The position numbers were made by a program, and so were the translations under genes. A stretch of DNA of 5,355 nucleotides from Bdellovibrio sp. GTDB lineage: Bacteria; Bdellovibrionota; UBA1018. The notes under the pieces were generated by a model that was not told where the DNA came from, made no database searches, and saw only the letters and a program-made list of their open reading frames with translations. The stretch is taken from positions 1-5,355 of the forward strand of contig JACRAO010000029.1 of NCBI GenBank assembly GCA_016213345.1, in the 5' to 3' direction. This document shows positions 1-5,210 of this stretch, piece by piece (the stretch's first letter is position 1; each line of letters begins with the position of its first letter).

Positions 1-50
1 GCCTGGTCTAGTATATAGATAGTTGTTAGGTAGTACATATAGTGAAAGTT

Positions 51-653
51 TTATATATTATGATGTCCGTTGCCAAGCAGGCTTAAAAATTCTTGTCTAG
101 TTGCTGGGTTTGAGCGAAACACTCCAAGCATCGAACTTGTGATAGTGTAACTCTGTTGCTTTTCTACTCCTCTCATCATCATACAGAGATGAAAAGCTTC
201 GATAATTACTGCAACTCCCAGTGGATTTATAATTTTCATTAAAGTTTCTGCAATTTGAGAGGTCAATCTTTCTTGTAGTTGCAAACGTCTGGCAAATGCA
301 TCTACAATTCTTGGAACTTTTGAAAGGCCAAGAATTTTGCCATTGGGTATATATGCTACGTGTGCCTTGCCATAAAAAGGCAGTAAATGATGTTCACAAA
401 GTGAAAAAAGTTCTATATCCCTTATGATAACGATTTCACTTAATTTTTCATGAAAAATAGCTTTGCCAACCAGTTTTTTGAAATCAACATTGTATCCAGA
501 GGTTAAAAATTGGAAAGTTTCTGCAAATCGTTTGGGAGTTCGTATTAAACCTTCTCGTTTAGTGTTTTCACCAATGAGATCAATAATAGAAGTAATATTT
601 TTCATTAATGCCTGTTGTATTGGGTTTTGCTTTTTTTGTAGATGTTCTGGCAT
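51..653 (-). CDS. folE: GTP cyclohydrolase I (FolE)
   Basis: This 200-residue protein should convert GTP to 7,8-dihydroneopterin triphosphate plus formate, the first step of tetrahydrofolate (and queuosine) synthesis, in the cytosol. The catalytic core is intact. The LCEHHLLPF motif supplies zinc ligands C86 and H89 and the catalytic H88. The HLCMMMRGV motif supplies H155, the third zinc ligand C157 and R161. RTPKR near residue 40 and SNPATRQEF near 181-189 are also typical of the family. The length fits a bacterial type I enzyme with a short N-terminal extension. The ATG at 653 is the only sensible start; an in-frame Met at residue 17 would remove part of the N-terminal helix. The Shine-Dalgarno is weak (AAAG a few bases upstream). 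The gene is divergent from the mrp-like gene across a 47-base gap with an inverted repeat that may hold both promoters. Nothing in the protein looks damaged. Identification is very secure. Confidence 0.97.
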   Translation of the reverse strand: MPEHLQKKQNPIQQALMKNITSIIDLIGENTKREGLIRTPKRFAETFQFLTSGYNVDFKKLVGKAIFHEKLSEIVIIRDIELFSLCEHHLLPFYGKAHVAYIPNGKILGLSKVPRIVDAFARRLQLQERLTSQIAETLMKIINPLGVAVIIEAFHLCMMMRGVEKQQSYTITSSMLGVFRSNPATRQEFLSLLGNGHHNI

Positions 654-658
654 AATTA

Positions 659-690
659 CTTTATATATTACAATCAGTAGTTATATAAAG
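659..690. promoter_or_regulatory. Inverted repeat in the folE/mrp divergent promoter gap
   Basis: CTTTATATA at 659-667 and TATATAAAG at 682-690 form a perfect 9-bp inverted repeat with a 14-base spacer, filling most of the gap between the two divergent start codons (653 and 701). Each arm contains a TATATA-type -10-like sequence. Reading outward, each arm also ends in AAAG close to a start codon: AAAGGA at 687-692 sits 8 bases before the mrp ATG, and AAAG sits a few bases before the folE ATG. It could be a pair of back-to-back promoters with symmetric leaders, or an operator. No good -35 boxes are visible. Because the arms are almost all A and T, chance symmetry is possible. Confidence 0.4.
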
Positions 691-700
691 GATAAAAAAT

Positions 701-1540
701 ATGGCTGACAAAAAAGCAATTCCAGGTGTTTCTAATATTATTGCGGTTTCTAGCGGTAAGGGAGGAGTTGGTAAAAGCACAGTTGCAGTAAACCTGGCTT
801 GTGCCTTGAAGTTAAGTGGTGCACGGGTTGGTCTTATGGACGCTGATGTGTACGGCCCAAATATCCCCACAATGATGGGGGTATCTGAACAACCAAAATT
901 GAAAGTAGCAAATGAAGAAATACTTATTCCTCCACAAAACTACGGGATCAAAGTCATGTCTATGGGGTTTTTGATTAAGGCCGATCAGCCCCTGATTTGG
1001 CGAGGTCCTATGCTTCATAGCGTAGTAAATCAGTTTTGTTATAATGTTGATTGGGGAACATTGGATTATTTGATTGTCGATATGCCTCCTGGTACTGGAG
1101 ATGTACAATTATCGTTAGCACAATTGGTGCCAGTAGCAGGGGCTCTGTTAGTCACCACTCCTCAAGAAGTTTCTATGCAGGATGTGAGAAAAGCCTTTTA
1201 TATGTTCGAAAAAGTTCATATTCCAGTATTAGGTGTTGTAGAGAATATGAGTTATTTTGTGTGCGATGGTTGCCAAAAAAAACATTACATTTTTGGCAAA
1301 GGTGGAGGCACGGATTTAGCTGAAAAACTAAGACGTAAATTATTAGCAGAAATTCCTATGCAAAATTCAGTTTGTGAGAGTGGTGATTGTGGCAAGCCTA
1401 TTACCATGCAAGATCCAACATCACTTGTTTCTAGTGCATATCAAGAATTAGCTAAAACTGTTATTCATCAAGTGGCCGAATTGAGCTCTGAAGATACAAT
1501 TGATCCTTCGCAAATAGTGCAAATCGAGAAATTTTATTAA
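701..1540 (+). CDS. mrp: Mrp/ApbC/NBP35-family Fe-S cluster carrier P-loop ATPase, short form
   Basis: A 279-residue cytosolic ATPase predicted to bind and hand over a [4Fe-4S] cluster to apoproteins, usually as a homodimer. The deviant Walker A SSGKGGVGKST (residues 17-27, signature lysine K20 and P-loop K25) is at the N-terminus. It is followed by MDADVYGPNIP (46-56), the Walker B-like LIVDMPPGTGD (124-134) and TTPQEVSMQDVRK (152-164). The paired C188xxC191 just before the IFGKGGG motif is the dimer-interface cluster site of the family. There is no N-terminal MIP18/DUF59 domain, unlike the approximately 370-residue E. coli Mrp, so this is the short, NBP35-like architecture. The start is supported by AAAGGA 8 bases upstream. 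Two further cysteines, C225 and C230, lie in a segment where relatives usually lack them. The gene leads a probable two-gene unit with the glycosyltransferase 5 bases downstream. Confidence 0.95.
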   Translation: MADKKAIPGVSNIIAVSSGKGGVGKSTVAVNLACALKLSGARVGLMDADVYGPNIPTMMGVSEQPKLKVANEEILIPPQNYGIKVMSMGFLIKADQPLIWRGPMLHSVVNQFCYNVDWGTLDYLIVDMPPGTGDVQLSLAQLVPVAGALLVTTPQEVSMQDVRKAFYMFEKVHIPVLGVVENMSYFVCDGCQKKHYIFGKGGGTDLAEKLRRKLLAEIPMQNSVCESGDCGKPITMQDPTSLVSSAYQELAKTVIHQVAELSSEDTIDPSQIVQIEKFY

Positions 1541-1545
1541 TACAT

Positions 1546-2328
1546 ATGCACGAGATCACTATAGTTATTCCTGTGTTTAATCAGGCTTATTTAACAGAGC
1601 GTTGTTTGAATTCTCTTTTAGAAAACTCAAAATATACCAATGAACTTATTGTTATCAATAATAATTCTAGTGATAACACATCAGAAGTATTAAAAAATTT
1701 TGAAATTCAATTTTCTAGGCATAGCTGGAAAATGAGTGTAATTACTAATCAAGGCAATGTAGGTTTTGGTAGAGCTATAAATCAGGGTGTGAAGGCTTGC
1801 AATAAAAAGTATGTGGCTATTTTAAACAATGACATATGGTTAATGCCGAAATGGGACCAGGTTTTATTAACTCGTCTTACAGAGTTGGGTGCCGATATGA
1901 TTGGACCATATTATGACGAAACCCCGTTTGATCCTATAGAAACACCAAAAGAAGCCCAGACTTTTATTGAAAGAAATGCGGGTAAATGTAATAAAAATTG
2001 GGTGTCAATTTTGATGTTTTTTAAGCGTGAGCTATTTCACTCAATTGGCGAGTTTGATGAGAGGTTTTTTGTAACTTACGAAGATACGGATTTTAGAGAG
2101 CGAATGGATAGAGCTGGGAAAAAATACTTTCAAGTTGGAGATTGTTATATTTGGCATTTATCAAAAGGTACCAGAAATACGCAAAATCTGCCTACAAACT
2201 ATGAACAAGAAGGTTTACGCCTTTTCATTGACAAATGGAAATTTGACCCAAGAATTAGGGAACAGGGCTTTGACGCGAGATTAAAAAGAAGATGGAGCAA
2301 AATAAAAAATAAAATGGGGTATTTTTAA
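1546..2328 (+). CDS. Family 2 glycosyltransferase (GT-A fold)
   Basis: A soluble 260-residue inverting glycosyltransferase, likely acting at the cytoplasmic face on a surface glycan, glycolipid or protein; donor and acceptor cannot be read from the sequence. The N-terminal strand ITIVIPVFNQ (4-13), LIVINNNSSDNT (34-45) and NQGNVGFGRAIN (68-79) form the nucleotide-sugar fold. AILNNDIW (91-98) carries the DxD-equivalent, here N94-N95-D96, a variant common in rhamnosyltransferase-like GT2 proteins. The catalytic-base region FVTYEDTDFRERM (175-187; E179, D180) and the following WH at 203-204 are intact. There is no transmembrane segment. The basic tail (about 246-256) could contact membrane. The ATG follows the mrp stop by 5 bases with no strong Shine-Dalgarno, only GAGAA about 15 bases upstream, so translational coupling to mrp is likely. 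It is not a dolichol-phosphate mannose synthase-type GT2, so it is not an obvious donor-maker for the convergent GT-C protein. Confidence 0.93.
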   Translation: MHEITIVIPVFNQAYLTERCLNSLLENSKYTNELIVINNNSSDNTSEVLKNFEIQFSRHSWKMSVITNQGNVGFGRAINQGVKACNKKYVAILNNDIWLMPKWDQVLLTRLTELGADMIGPYYDETPFDPIETPKEAQTFIERNAGKCNKNWVSILMFFKRELFHSIGEFDERFFVTYEDTDFRERMDRAGKKYFQVGDCYIWHLSKGTRNTQNLPTNYEQEGLRLFIDKWKFDPRIREQGFDARLKRRWSKIKNKMGYF

Positions 2329-2335
2329 TTTATAG

Positions 2336-3532
2336 CTAGCGCTGTTCCATTTGGCAAAACTTTGGTGGTTGGTCTGACACTGGTGAGAGTTTGAAAAGTG
2401 GATAAATACCATAGCCAATACTCAATATAGTTAAGCTAATTAAGATAATTTTATTTGTTATTTTCAGAAGTGTTAAACTGCCTAAAATTGCAATCGGAAT
2501 TGAAAATGGTAAAAAATAATAATCATGCACAAAGTTTCCTTGTCTAATGACAATCCACGAAACAAGAAAAGAAAAACTCCAAAGTAATAAAAATTTTTCT
2601 TCACGAGTATAGATGTGTTTCTTTTTTAACCAGGAAAACAGGTATAACAAAAATCCTATAAATAAAATCCAACCAACACCTTTTGATGCGGACCACGTAA
2701 AAAATCTAATCCAAAACCTTGGTTCTATTAATAGCAATAATTGACCAGAGTGTCGATTTTCTAAAAAATGTTCAAATATAAATGGATTCGGTATTTCTAA
2801 ACTGGAGATTGCTGTAAGCCATAGTACAAAAGGCGATGCTATTATTATAAGGCTTGCAAAAAAAAACCAGGGCTTTTTGATGTGATCAAAAAAATAAGAA
2901 AAACTTAAAAAAGCCAGTGCAGGGATAAAAATAACAGCTTTTGTTGTAACTGCTAAAGTTAAAAATAAAATACATAAAAAATGTTTTCGTTTTAATAAAA
3001 ATACAGCAGCAAACACTAACCAAGCACAAGCCATAAGATCAGGCATGTGTTGAATACTGTAGCGCAAAAGCACAGGTGTAAGGCTAGTTAAAAAAAAGAT
3101 AGCAACCGATTGCTTCCCAGATAATAATTTTAACTCTTTTAAAGGAAATAGAAGTCCTATTTCTTTCAAAAGAAATAATATTCCAATAAGAAGTAATAAA
3201 TAAGAAACTAAGGGCATAAAAGCAGGATTTGATATACCAAGAGTCATAGGCAGAGCAGCTAAGAAATGAAAAACTGGGGGTTCTTCGGCCCATTGGCGTA
3301 GATTTTTTTCTGTTTTGTCCAAACAGGGCAAAGTAGTCTTAAAAACTTGAAAGCCATTGTGAAATAGTGACTGAGATATAGAGTAAGAAAAAAACTGCTT
3401 AATCACTTGTCCCTTGGATAGTGAGTGCTTTGAATTACACATGGCAATAGAAACTGCAAATACTATGGCCAATAAAAACGGAAAGTAGTTTTTAAGTGCC
3501 TGTTGCATTGCATTTTTTATGGTCTGTTTCAT
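2336..3532 (-). CDS. Polytopic membrane glycosyltransferase, GT-C/GT39 (RgtABCD/ArnT-like)
   Basis: A very hydrophobic protein with about 11 predicted membrane segments, matching the GT-C fold of enzymes that move a sugar from a polyprenyl-phosphate carrier to an acceptor outside the inner membrane. With the ATG at 3532 it is 398 residues. The first membrane segment is at about 17-32, followed by a periplasmic loop ending in WAEEPPVFHFLAA (EEPP at 83-86), the typical acidic motif of the RgtABCD-like domain. MPDLMACAW (163-171) and HDYYFLPF (336-343) are further family-like motifs. The start is uncertain: in-frame ATGs lie at 3553, 3550, 3532 and 3508, none with a clear ribosome binding site, and every one overlaps the upstream ferredoxin stop at 3492. 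Coupled translation from the ferredoxin message is therefore likely. I chose 3532 because ATGAAA gives a lysine-rich N-terminus before the first membrane helix. Reading further upstream to 3706 only adds frame-shadow of the ferredoxin. Substrate unknown. Confidence 0.82.
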   Translation of the reverse strand: MKQTIKNAMQQALKNYFPFLLAIVFAVSIAMCNSKHSLSKGQVIKQFFSYSISQSLFHNGFQVFKTTLPCLDKTEKNLRQWAEEPPVFHFLAALPMTLGISNPAFMPLVSYLLLLIGILFLLKEIGLLFPLKELKLLSGKQSVAIFFLTSLTPVLLRYSIQHMPDLMACAWLVFAAVFLLKRKHFLCILFLTLAVTTKAVIFIPALAFLSFSYFFDHIKKPWFFFASLIIIASPFVLWLTAISSLEIPNPFIFEHFLENRHSGQLLLLIEPRFWIRFFTWSASKGVGWILFIGFLLYLFSWLKKKHIYTREEKFLLLWSFSFLVSWIVIRQGNFVHDYYFLPFSIPIAILGSLTLLKITNKIILISLTILSIGYGIYPLFKLSPVSDQPPKFCQMEQR

Positions 3533-3544
3533 TATCTGTTTTAT
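3485..3544 (-). repeat. Five imperfect 12-base units in the ferredoxin/GT-C overlap
   Basis: Read on the minus strand from 3544, the sequence splits into ATAAAACAGATA, ATGAAACAGACC, ATAAAAAATGCA, ATGCAACAGGCA and CTTAAAAACTAC. In the membrane-protein frame these are the tetrads IKQI, MKQT, IKNA, MQQA, LKNY. In the ferredoxin frame most of the same bases encode its extra C-terminal tail and stop. The likeness between units is clear for units 1, 2 and 4 and weaker for 3 and 5. Slippage-type duplication is one explanation; an amphipathic, lysine-rich composition bias in AT-rich DNA is another. Confidence 0.4.
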
Positions 3545-3773
3545 GGCCATCATTGCCGATGGCTTCGACCGGGCAGGCTTCCATGGCGGCTTTTGATTGA
3601 GTTTCTTCGTCGGGTGTTGAAGGTTGCTTATACACAAAAGAGTATCCGTTTTCGTCGTTTCTTTTGAAATTATTAGGCGCTTCTGTGCGGCATGCGTCAC
3701 AGTCAATACACTGATCGTCTACGTAGTAAGCTCCTTGTACATTGTCAGCCCATTTTTTCTTTTTATCTGCCAT
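3492..3773 (-). CDS. Single-cluster [4Fe-4S] ferredoxin
   Basis: A 93-residue soluble electron carrier. The N-terminus MADKKKKWADN is followed by YYVDDQCIDCDAC, giving ligands C22, C25 and C28. The fourth ligand is C67 in EACPVEAIG (65-73). The second CxxCxxC set of two-cluster bacterial ferredoxins is absent, so one [4Fe-4S] cluster is expected. The region from about 29 to 60 (APNNF, Y48-KQP) matches this acidic one-cluster type. The ATG at 3773 is preferred to an upstream TTG at 3833 because family-like sequence begins at MADKK. A GAGAG lies 15 bases upstream, further than usual. Relatives I recall end near the GNDG at 73-76. Here a 17-residue polar tail with a fifth cysteine (C88) follows, lying in the overlap with the membrane glycosyltransferase. 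Redox partner unknown; the mrp-like Fe-S carrier nearby is a thematic but not demonstrated link. Confidence 0.93.
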   Translation of the reverse strand: MADKKKKWADNVQGAYYVDDQCIDCDACRTEAPNNFKRNDENGYSFVYKQPSTPDEETQSKAAMEACPVEAIGNDGHKTDNETDHKKCNATGT

Positions 3774-3819
3774 AGTGAACTTTGATTTCTCTCGAATTTT
3801 TAAGAAAAAGTCAAGGAGA

Positions 3820-3855
3820 ACTATAACGCACAATGCTCATAGCGCTAAGCGTTAT
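3820..3855. promoter_or_regulatory. Inverted repeat and possible ferredoxin promoter in the divergent gap
   Basis: The 115-base gap between the ferredoxin start (3773) and the phosphoesterase start (3889) holds ATAACGC at 3823-3829 and GCGTTAT at 3849-3855, a perfect 7-bp inverted repeat with a 19-base spacer. A second short palindrome, CGCTAAGCG (3843-3851), overlaps the right arm. On the minus strand TATAGT (3825-3820) is a reasonable -10 box for the ferredoxin, giving a leader of about 40 bases. Its left-arm overlap would suit a repressor site. No matching -35 is evident; TTGACT at 3814-3809 lacks a -10 at normal spacing. Confidence 0.3.
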
Positions 3856-3886
3856 TTATTCTGCGCAAATTTCGTTTATAATATAG
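3833..3886 (+). other. Possible 17-codon upstream ORF before the phosphoesterase
   Basis: ATG at 3833 opens a hydrophobic 17-codon frame (MLIALSVIYSAQISFII) that stops with TAG at 3884-3886, two bases before the GTG at 3889. AAGGAG at 3813-3818 lies upstream but 14 bases from the ATG, longer than ideal. If translated, it could deliver ribosomes to the GTG by stop-and-restart, since the GTG has no usable Shine-Dalgarno of its own. It may equally be chance: short, AT-rich, and without any comparison. Confidence 0.18.
3877..3882 (+). promoter_or_regulatory. Consensus -10 box just upstream of the phosphoesterase
   Basis: TATAAT is a perfect sigma-70-type -10 hexamer. The expected transcription start, 6-7 bases downstream, falls at 3888-3889, exactly at the proposed GTG start, which would make the message leaderless. 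No good -35 sequence stands 16-18 bases upstream (3854-3859 is ATTTAT) and there is no TG extension, so in an AT-rich gap the match may be accidental. Confidence 0.3.
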
Positions 3887-3888
3887 GA

Positions 3889-5007
3889 GTGGAGAAATAT
3901 AAAGTTATTTTGAGTGATTGTCATTTGTCTGCAGGGCGATTTTTTGAGAGGAGGCTCAACCCACACGAAGATTTTTATTTTGATGACCAAATGATTGCCC
4001 TGATTCAGTATTTTTCGAGTGGACGTTATGGAGAGCATTCAAATGTCCCAGTAGAAGTAGAGCTTGTTTTAGCAGGAGATTTTTTTGATTTTCTTAATGT
4101 GCCAGTTCAGGGTGAGTTTGAAGATGTCATAACAGAAGAAATTTCACTTTATAAAATAAACGCTATGATCGCAGGACATCAAAAAGTAATGAAAGCAATT
4201 CGTAATTTCGCTTCTTTGCCCAATAAAAAAATAACTTATTTAATTGGCAATCATGACGCAGATTTGTTTTTTGCTAAAATTAGAGAACGTATTATTCGTG
4301 AATGGGACCCGGAGGGGAAATTTCCAAGTGAAAAAATAAAAATTCATGTAGATACAGATCGCTTGAATTTAGGCTACGGAGTTGAGCTTCACCACGGCAA
4401 TCAATTTGAAGCTGGTAGTACACTGGATTTTAAAACTCCGATTTTAAATCACAGCTTGGATCACCCAGTGTTAAATTTACCGTGGGGAAGTTTTTATGTT
4501 TTAAAAATTATTAATCGCTTGCGTTGGGAGAGAGAATATCTCGATAAAATCCGGCCAATTAAGGTTTTTGTAATTTTTAATTTGATTTTAGATCCTATTT
4601 TTACATTAAAATTTTGCTTCTTGTCTTTTTTCTATTTTTTAAAAACACGTTTTATTGTAAATCCAAGGCGCAGAGCAAATATAAAAATTACGTTAGAAAT
4701 TTTAAAACAAGAAGTGCGGTTTTTCCAGGATTTAGAATCTGAAGCTAGGCAGTACTTGGATAGTCATTCAGAGGTTAAAACACTCATCTTTGGTCACACA
4801 CACAGGCCTATGAATAAAATTTACCCTGATGGAAAGCAATATATCAATACTGGAACATGGACCAAAATGGTAAACTTGGATTGGAGAGGACTGAGTGGGC
4901 AATTTCGAAGAACTTTTGCTCTTGTTCACATCAAAGACGATCAAGCTCGTGTCGAGCTAAGACAGTGGGTGGGTGAGAGTAGCCCACACCAGGCGTTTGA
5001 GGGTTAG
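3889..5007 (+). CDS. Calcineurin-like metallophosphoesterase, distantly LpxH-like, with hydrophobic insert
   Basis: A 372-residue two-metal phosphoesterase. The metal-binding motifs are complete: SDCHLS (D10, H12), AGDFFDF (D64), GNHD (120-123; N121, H122), HHGN (168-171) and GHTHRP (302-307; H303, H305). The order and the GHTHRP ending recall UDP-2,3-diacylglucosamine hydrolase LpxH, but that enzyme is about 240 residues, so lipid A precursor hydrolysis is only one possibility. A strongly hydrophobic stretch at about 225-257, followed by basic NPRRRAN, sits between the HHGN and GHTH motifs and could dip into the membrane. The start is GTG at 3889: translation must begin upstream of the first strand YKVIL, and the only in-frame alternatives (GTG 3775, ATG 3742) would run through the ferredoxin promoter or coding region. 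AGGAG overlaps the GTG itself, so initiation may be leaderless or coupled. The gene is divergent from the ferredoxin, and its stop is TAG. Substrate unproven. Confidence 0.9.
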   Translation: MEKYKVILSDCHLSAGRFFERRLNPHEDFYFDDQMIALIQYFSSGRYGEHSNVPVEVELVLAGDFFDFLNVPVQGEFEDVITEEISLYKINAMIAGHQKVMKAIRNFASLPNKKITYLIGNHDADLFFAKIRERIIREWDPEGKFPSEKIKIHVDTDRLNLGYGVELHHGNQFEAGSTLDFKTPILNHSLDHPVLNLPWGSFYVLKIINRLRWEREYLDKIRPIKVFVIFNLILDPIFTLKFCFLSFFYFLKTRFIVNPRRRANIKITLEILKQEVRFFQDLESEARQYLDSHSEVKTLIFGHTHRPMNKIYPDGKQYINTGTWTKMVNLDWRGLSGQFRRTFALVHIKDDQARVELRQWVGESSPHQAFEG

Positions 5008-5044
5008 GGCTTCAGTTTTGGCAACCACATTTTAATTTTATTAA

Positions 5045-5191
5045 AAAGCAATCTCAAAGGCTAGCGAATAGAAAGAGGCTTTAGATAATGAGTTCTCCAG
5101 CCCTTAGGCACAAGACTTTTCGAATGTTGAGATTCCAGAGGATCTGAAAAAAGATATCGAACGTTGGCGCAATCTCAAAGATCAAGTGTGA
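5045..5191 (+). pseudogene. Decayed coding frame with two amber codons, family unrecognised
   Basis: One plus-strand frame reads like protein across two TAG codons (5069-5071 and 5105-5107): KAISKASE, stop, KEALDNEFSSP, stop, then AQDFSNVEIPEDLKK and DIERWRNLKDQV, ending at TGA 5189-5191. The composition (charged, helical, IPEDLKKDIERW) looks coding rather than random. Each TAG is one C-to-T change from CAG (Gln). There is no start codon in frame and a TAA at 5042-5044 closes it upstream, so the 5' end is missing. Two intact genes here (phosphoesterase and membrane glycosyltransferase) end in TAG, which argues against amber being a sense codon. I do not recognise the parent family. After the TGA the same frame stays open to TAG 5282-5284 but turns hydrophobic and is less convincing. 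Confidence 0.35.
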
Positions 5192-5210
5192 AGTTACACG
5201 ATCTTTTGGA
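5173..5210. terminator. Bulged hairpin, possible terminator at the end of the decayed frame
   Basis: AAAGATC (5177-5183) plus GTGT (5186-5189) pair with ACAC (5196-5199) plus GATCTTT (5200-5206). This makes an 11-bp stem with an AA bulge on one side and a 6-base loop; three more pairs (with one G-U) are possible outside a mismatch. On the plus strand the stem ends in TTTT. On the minus strand it ends in a short T run as well, so it could act in both directions between the plus-strand remnant and the minus-strand frame that both end here. There is no long U tract and the stem is not GC-rich, so it is a weak terminator candidate. Confidence 0.35.

Noticed and set aside
1..50. AT-rich left flank beyond the folE stop
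   Set aside because: Too short to judge; no hairpin with a T run, start codon with ribosome binding site, or RNA gene is visible.
463..708. Plus-strand 81-codon frame antisense to the 5' part of folE
   Set aside because: It is a shadow of folE, has no ribosome binding site or recognisable motif, and runs into the mrp start.
812..1323. Open frames overlapping the mrp-like gene on both strands
   Set aside because: The Mrp frame has complete conserved motifs throughout; these are frame shadows.
2305..2335. AAAAATA/TATTTTT hairpin at the convergent end of the GT2 gene
   Set aside because: The stem is only A-T pairs within coding sequence, too weak to call a terminator.
3553..3706. Extension of the membrane glycosyltransferase upstream to an ATG at 3706
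   Set aside because: The extra 51 residues lie entirely within the ferredoxin gene, where that frame's cysteine motifs are conserved, and they show no family-like sequence.
3774..3833. TTG start at 3833 giving the ferredoxin 20 more residues
   Set aside because: The added residues are unlike the family N-terminus, and MADKK at 3773 is the typical beginning.
3742..3888. ATG at 3742 as the start of the phosphoesterase
   Set aside because: It would overlap the ferredoxin coding start and its likely promoter, and the 49 added residues have no domain-like content before the YKVILSD strand.
5030..5046. TTTTAAT-TTT-ATTAAAA hairpin after the phosphoesterase stop
   Set aside because: Seven A-T pairs only, no GC stem, and the loop is itself T-rich; likely composition rather than a terminator.
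5045..5191. Amber (TAG) recoded as an amino acid
   Set aside because: The phosphoesterase and the membrane glycosyltransferase both stop naturally at TAG, so the two TAGs are better explained by gene decay.
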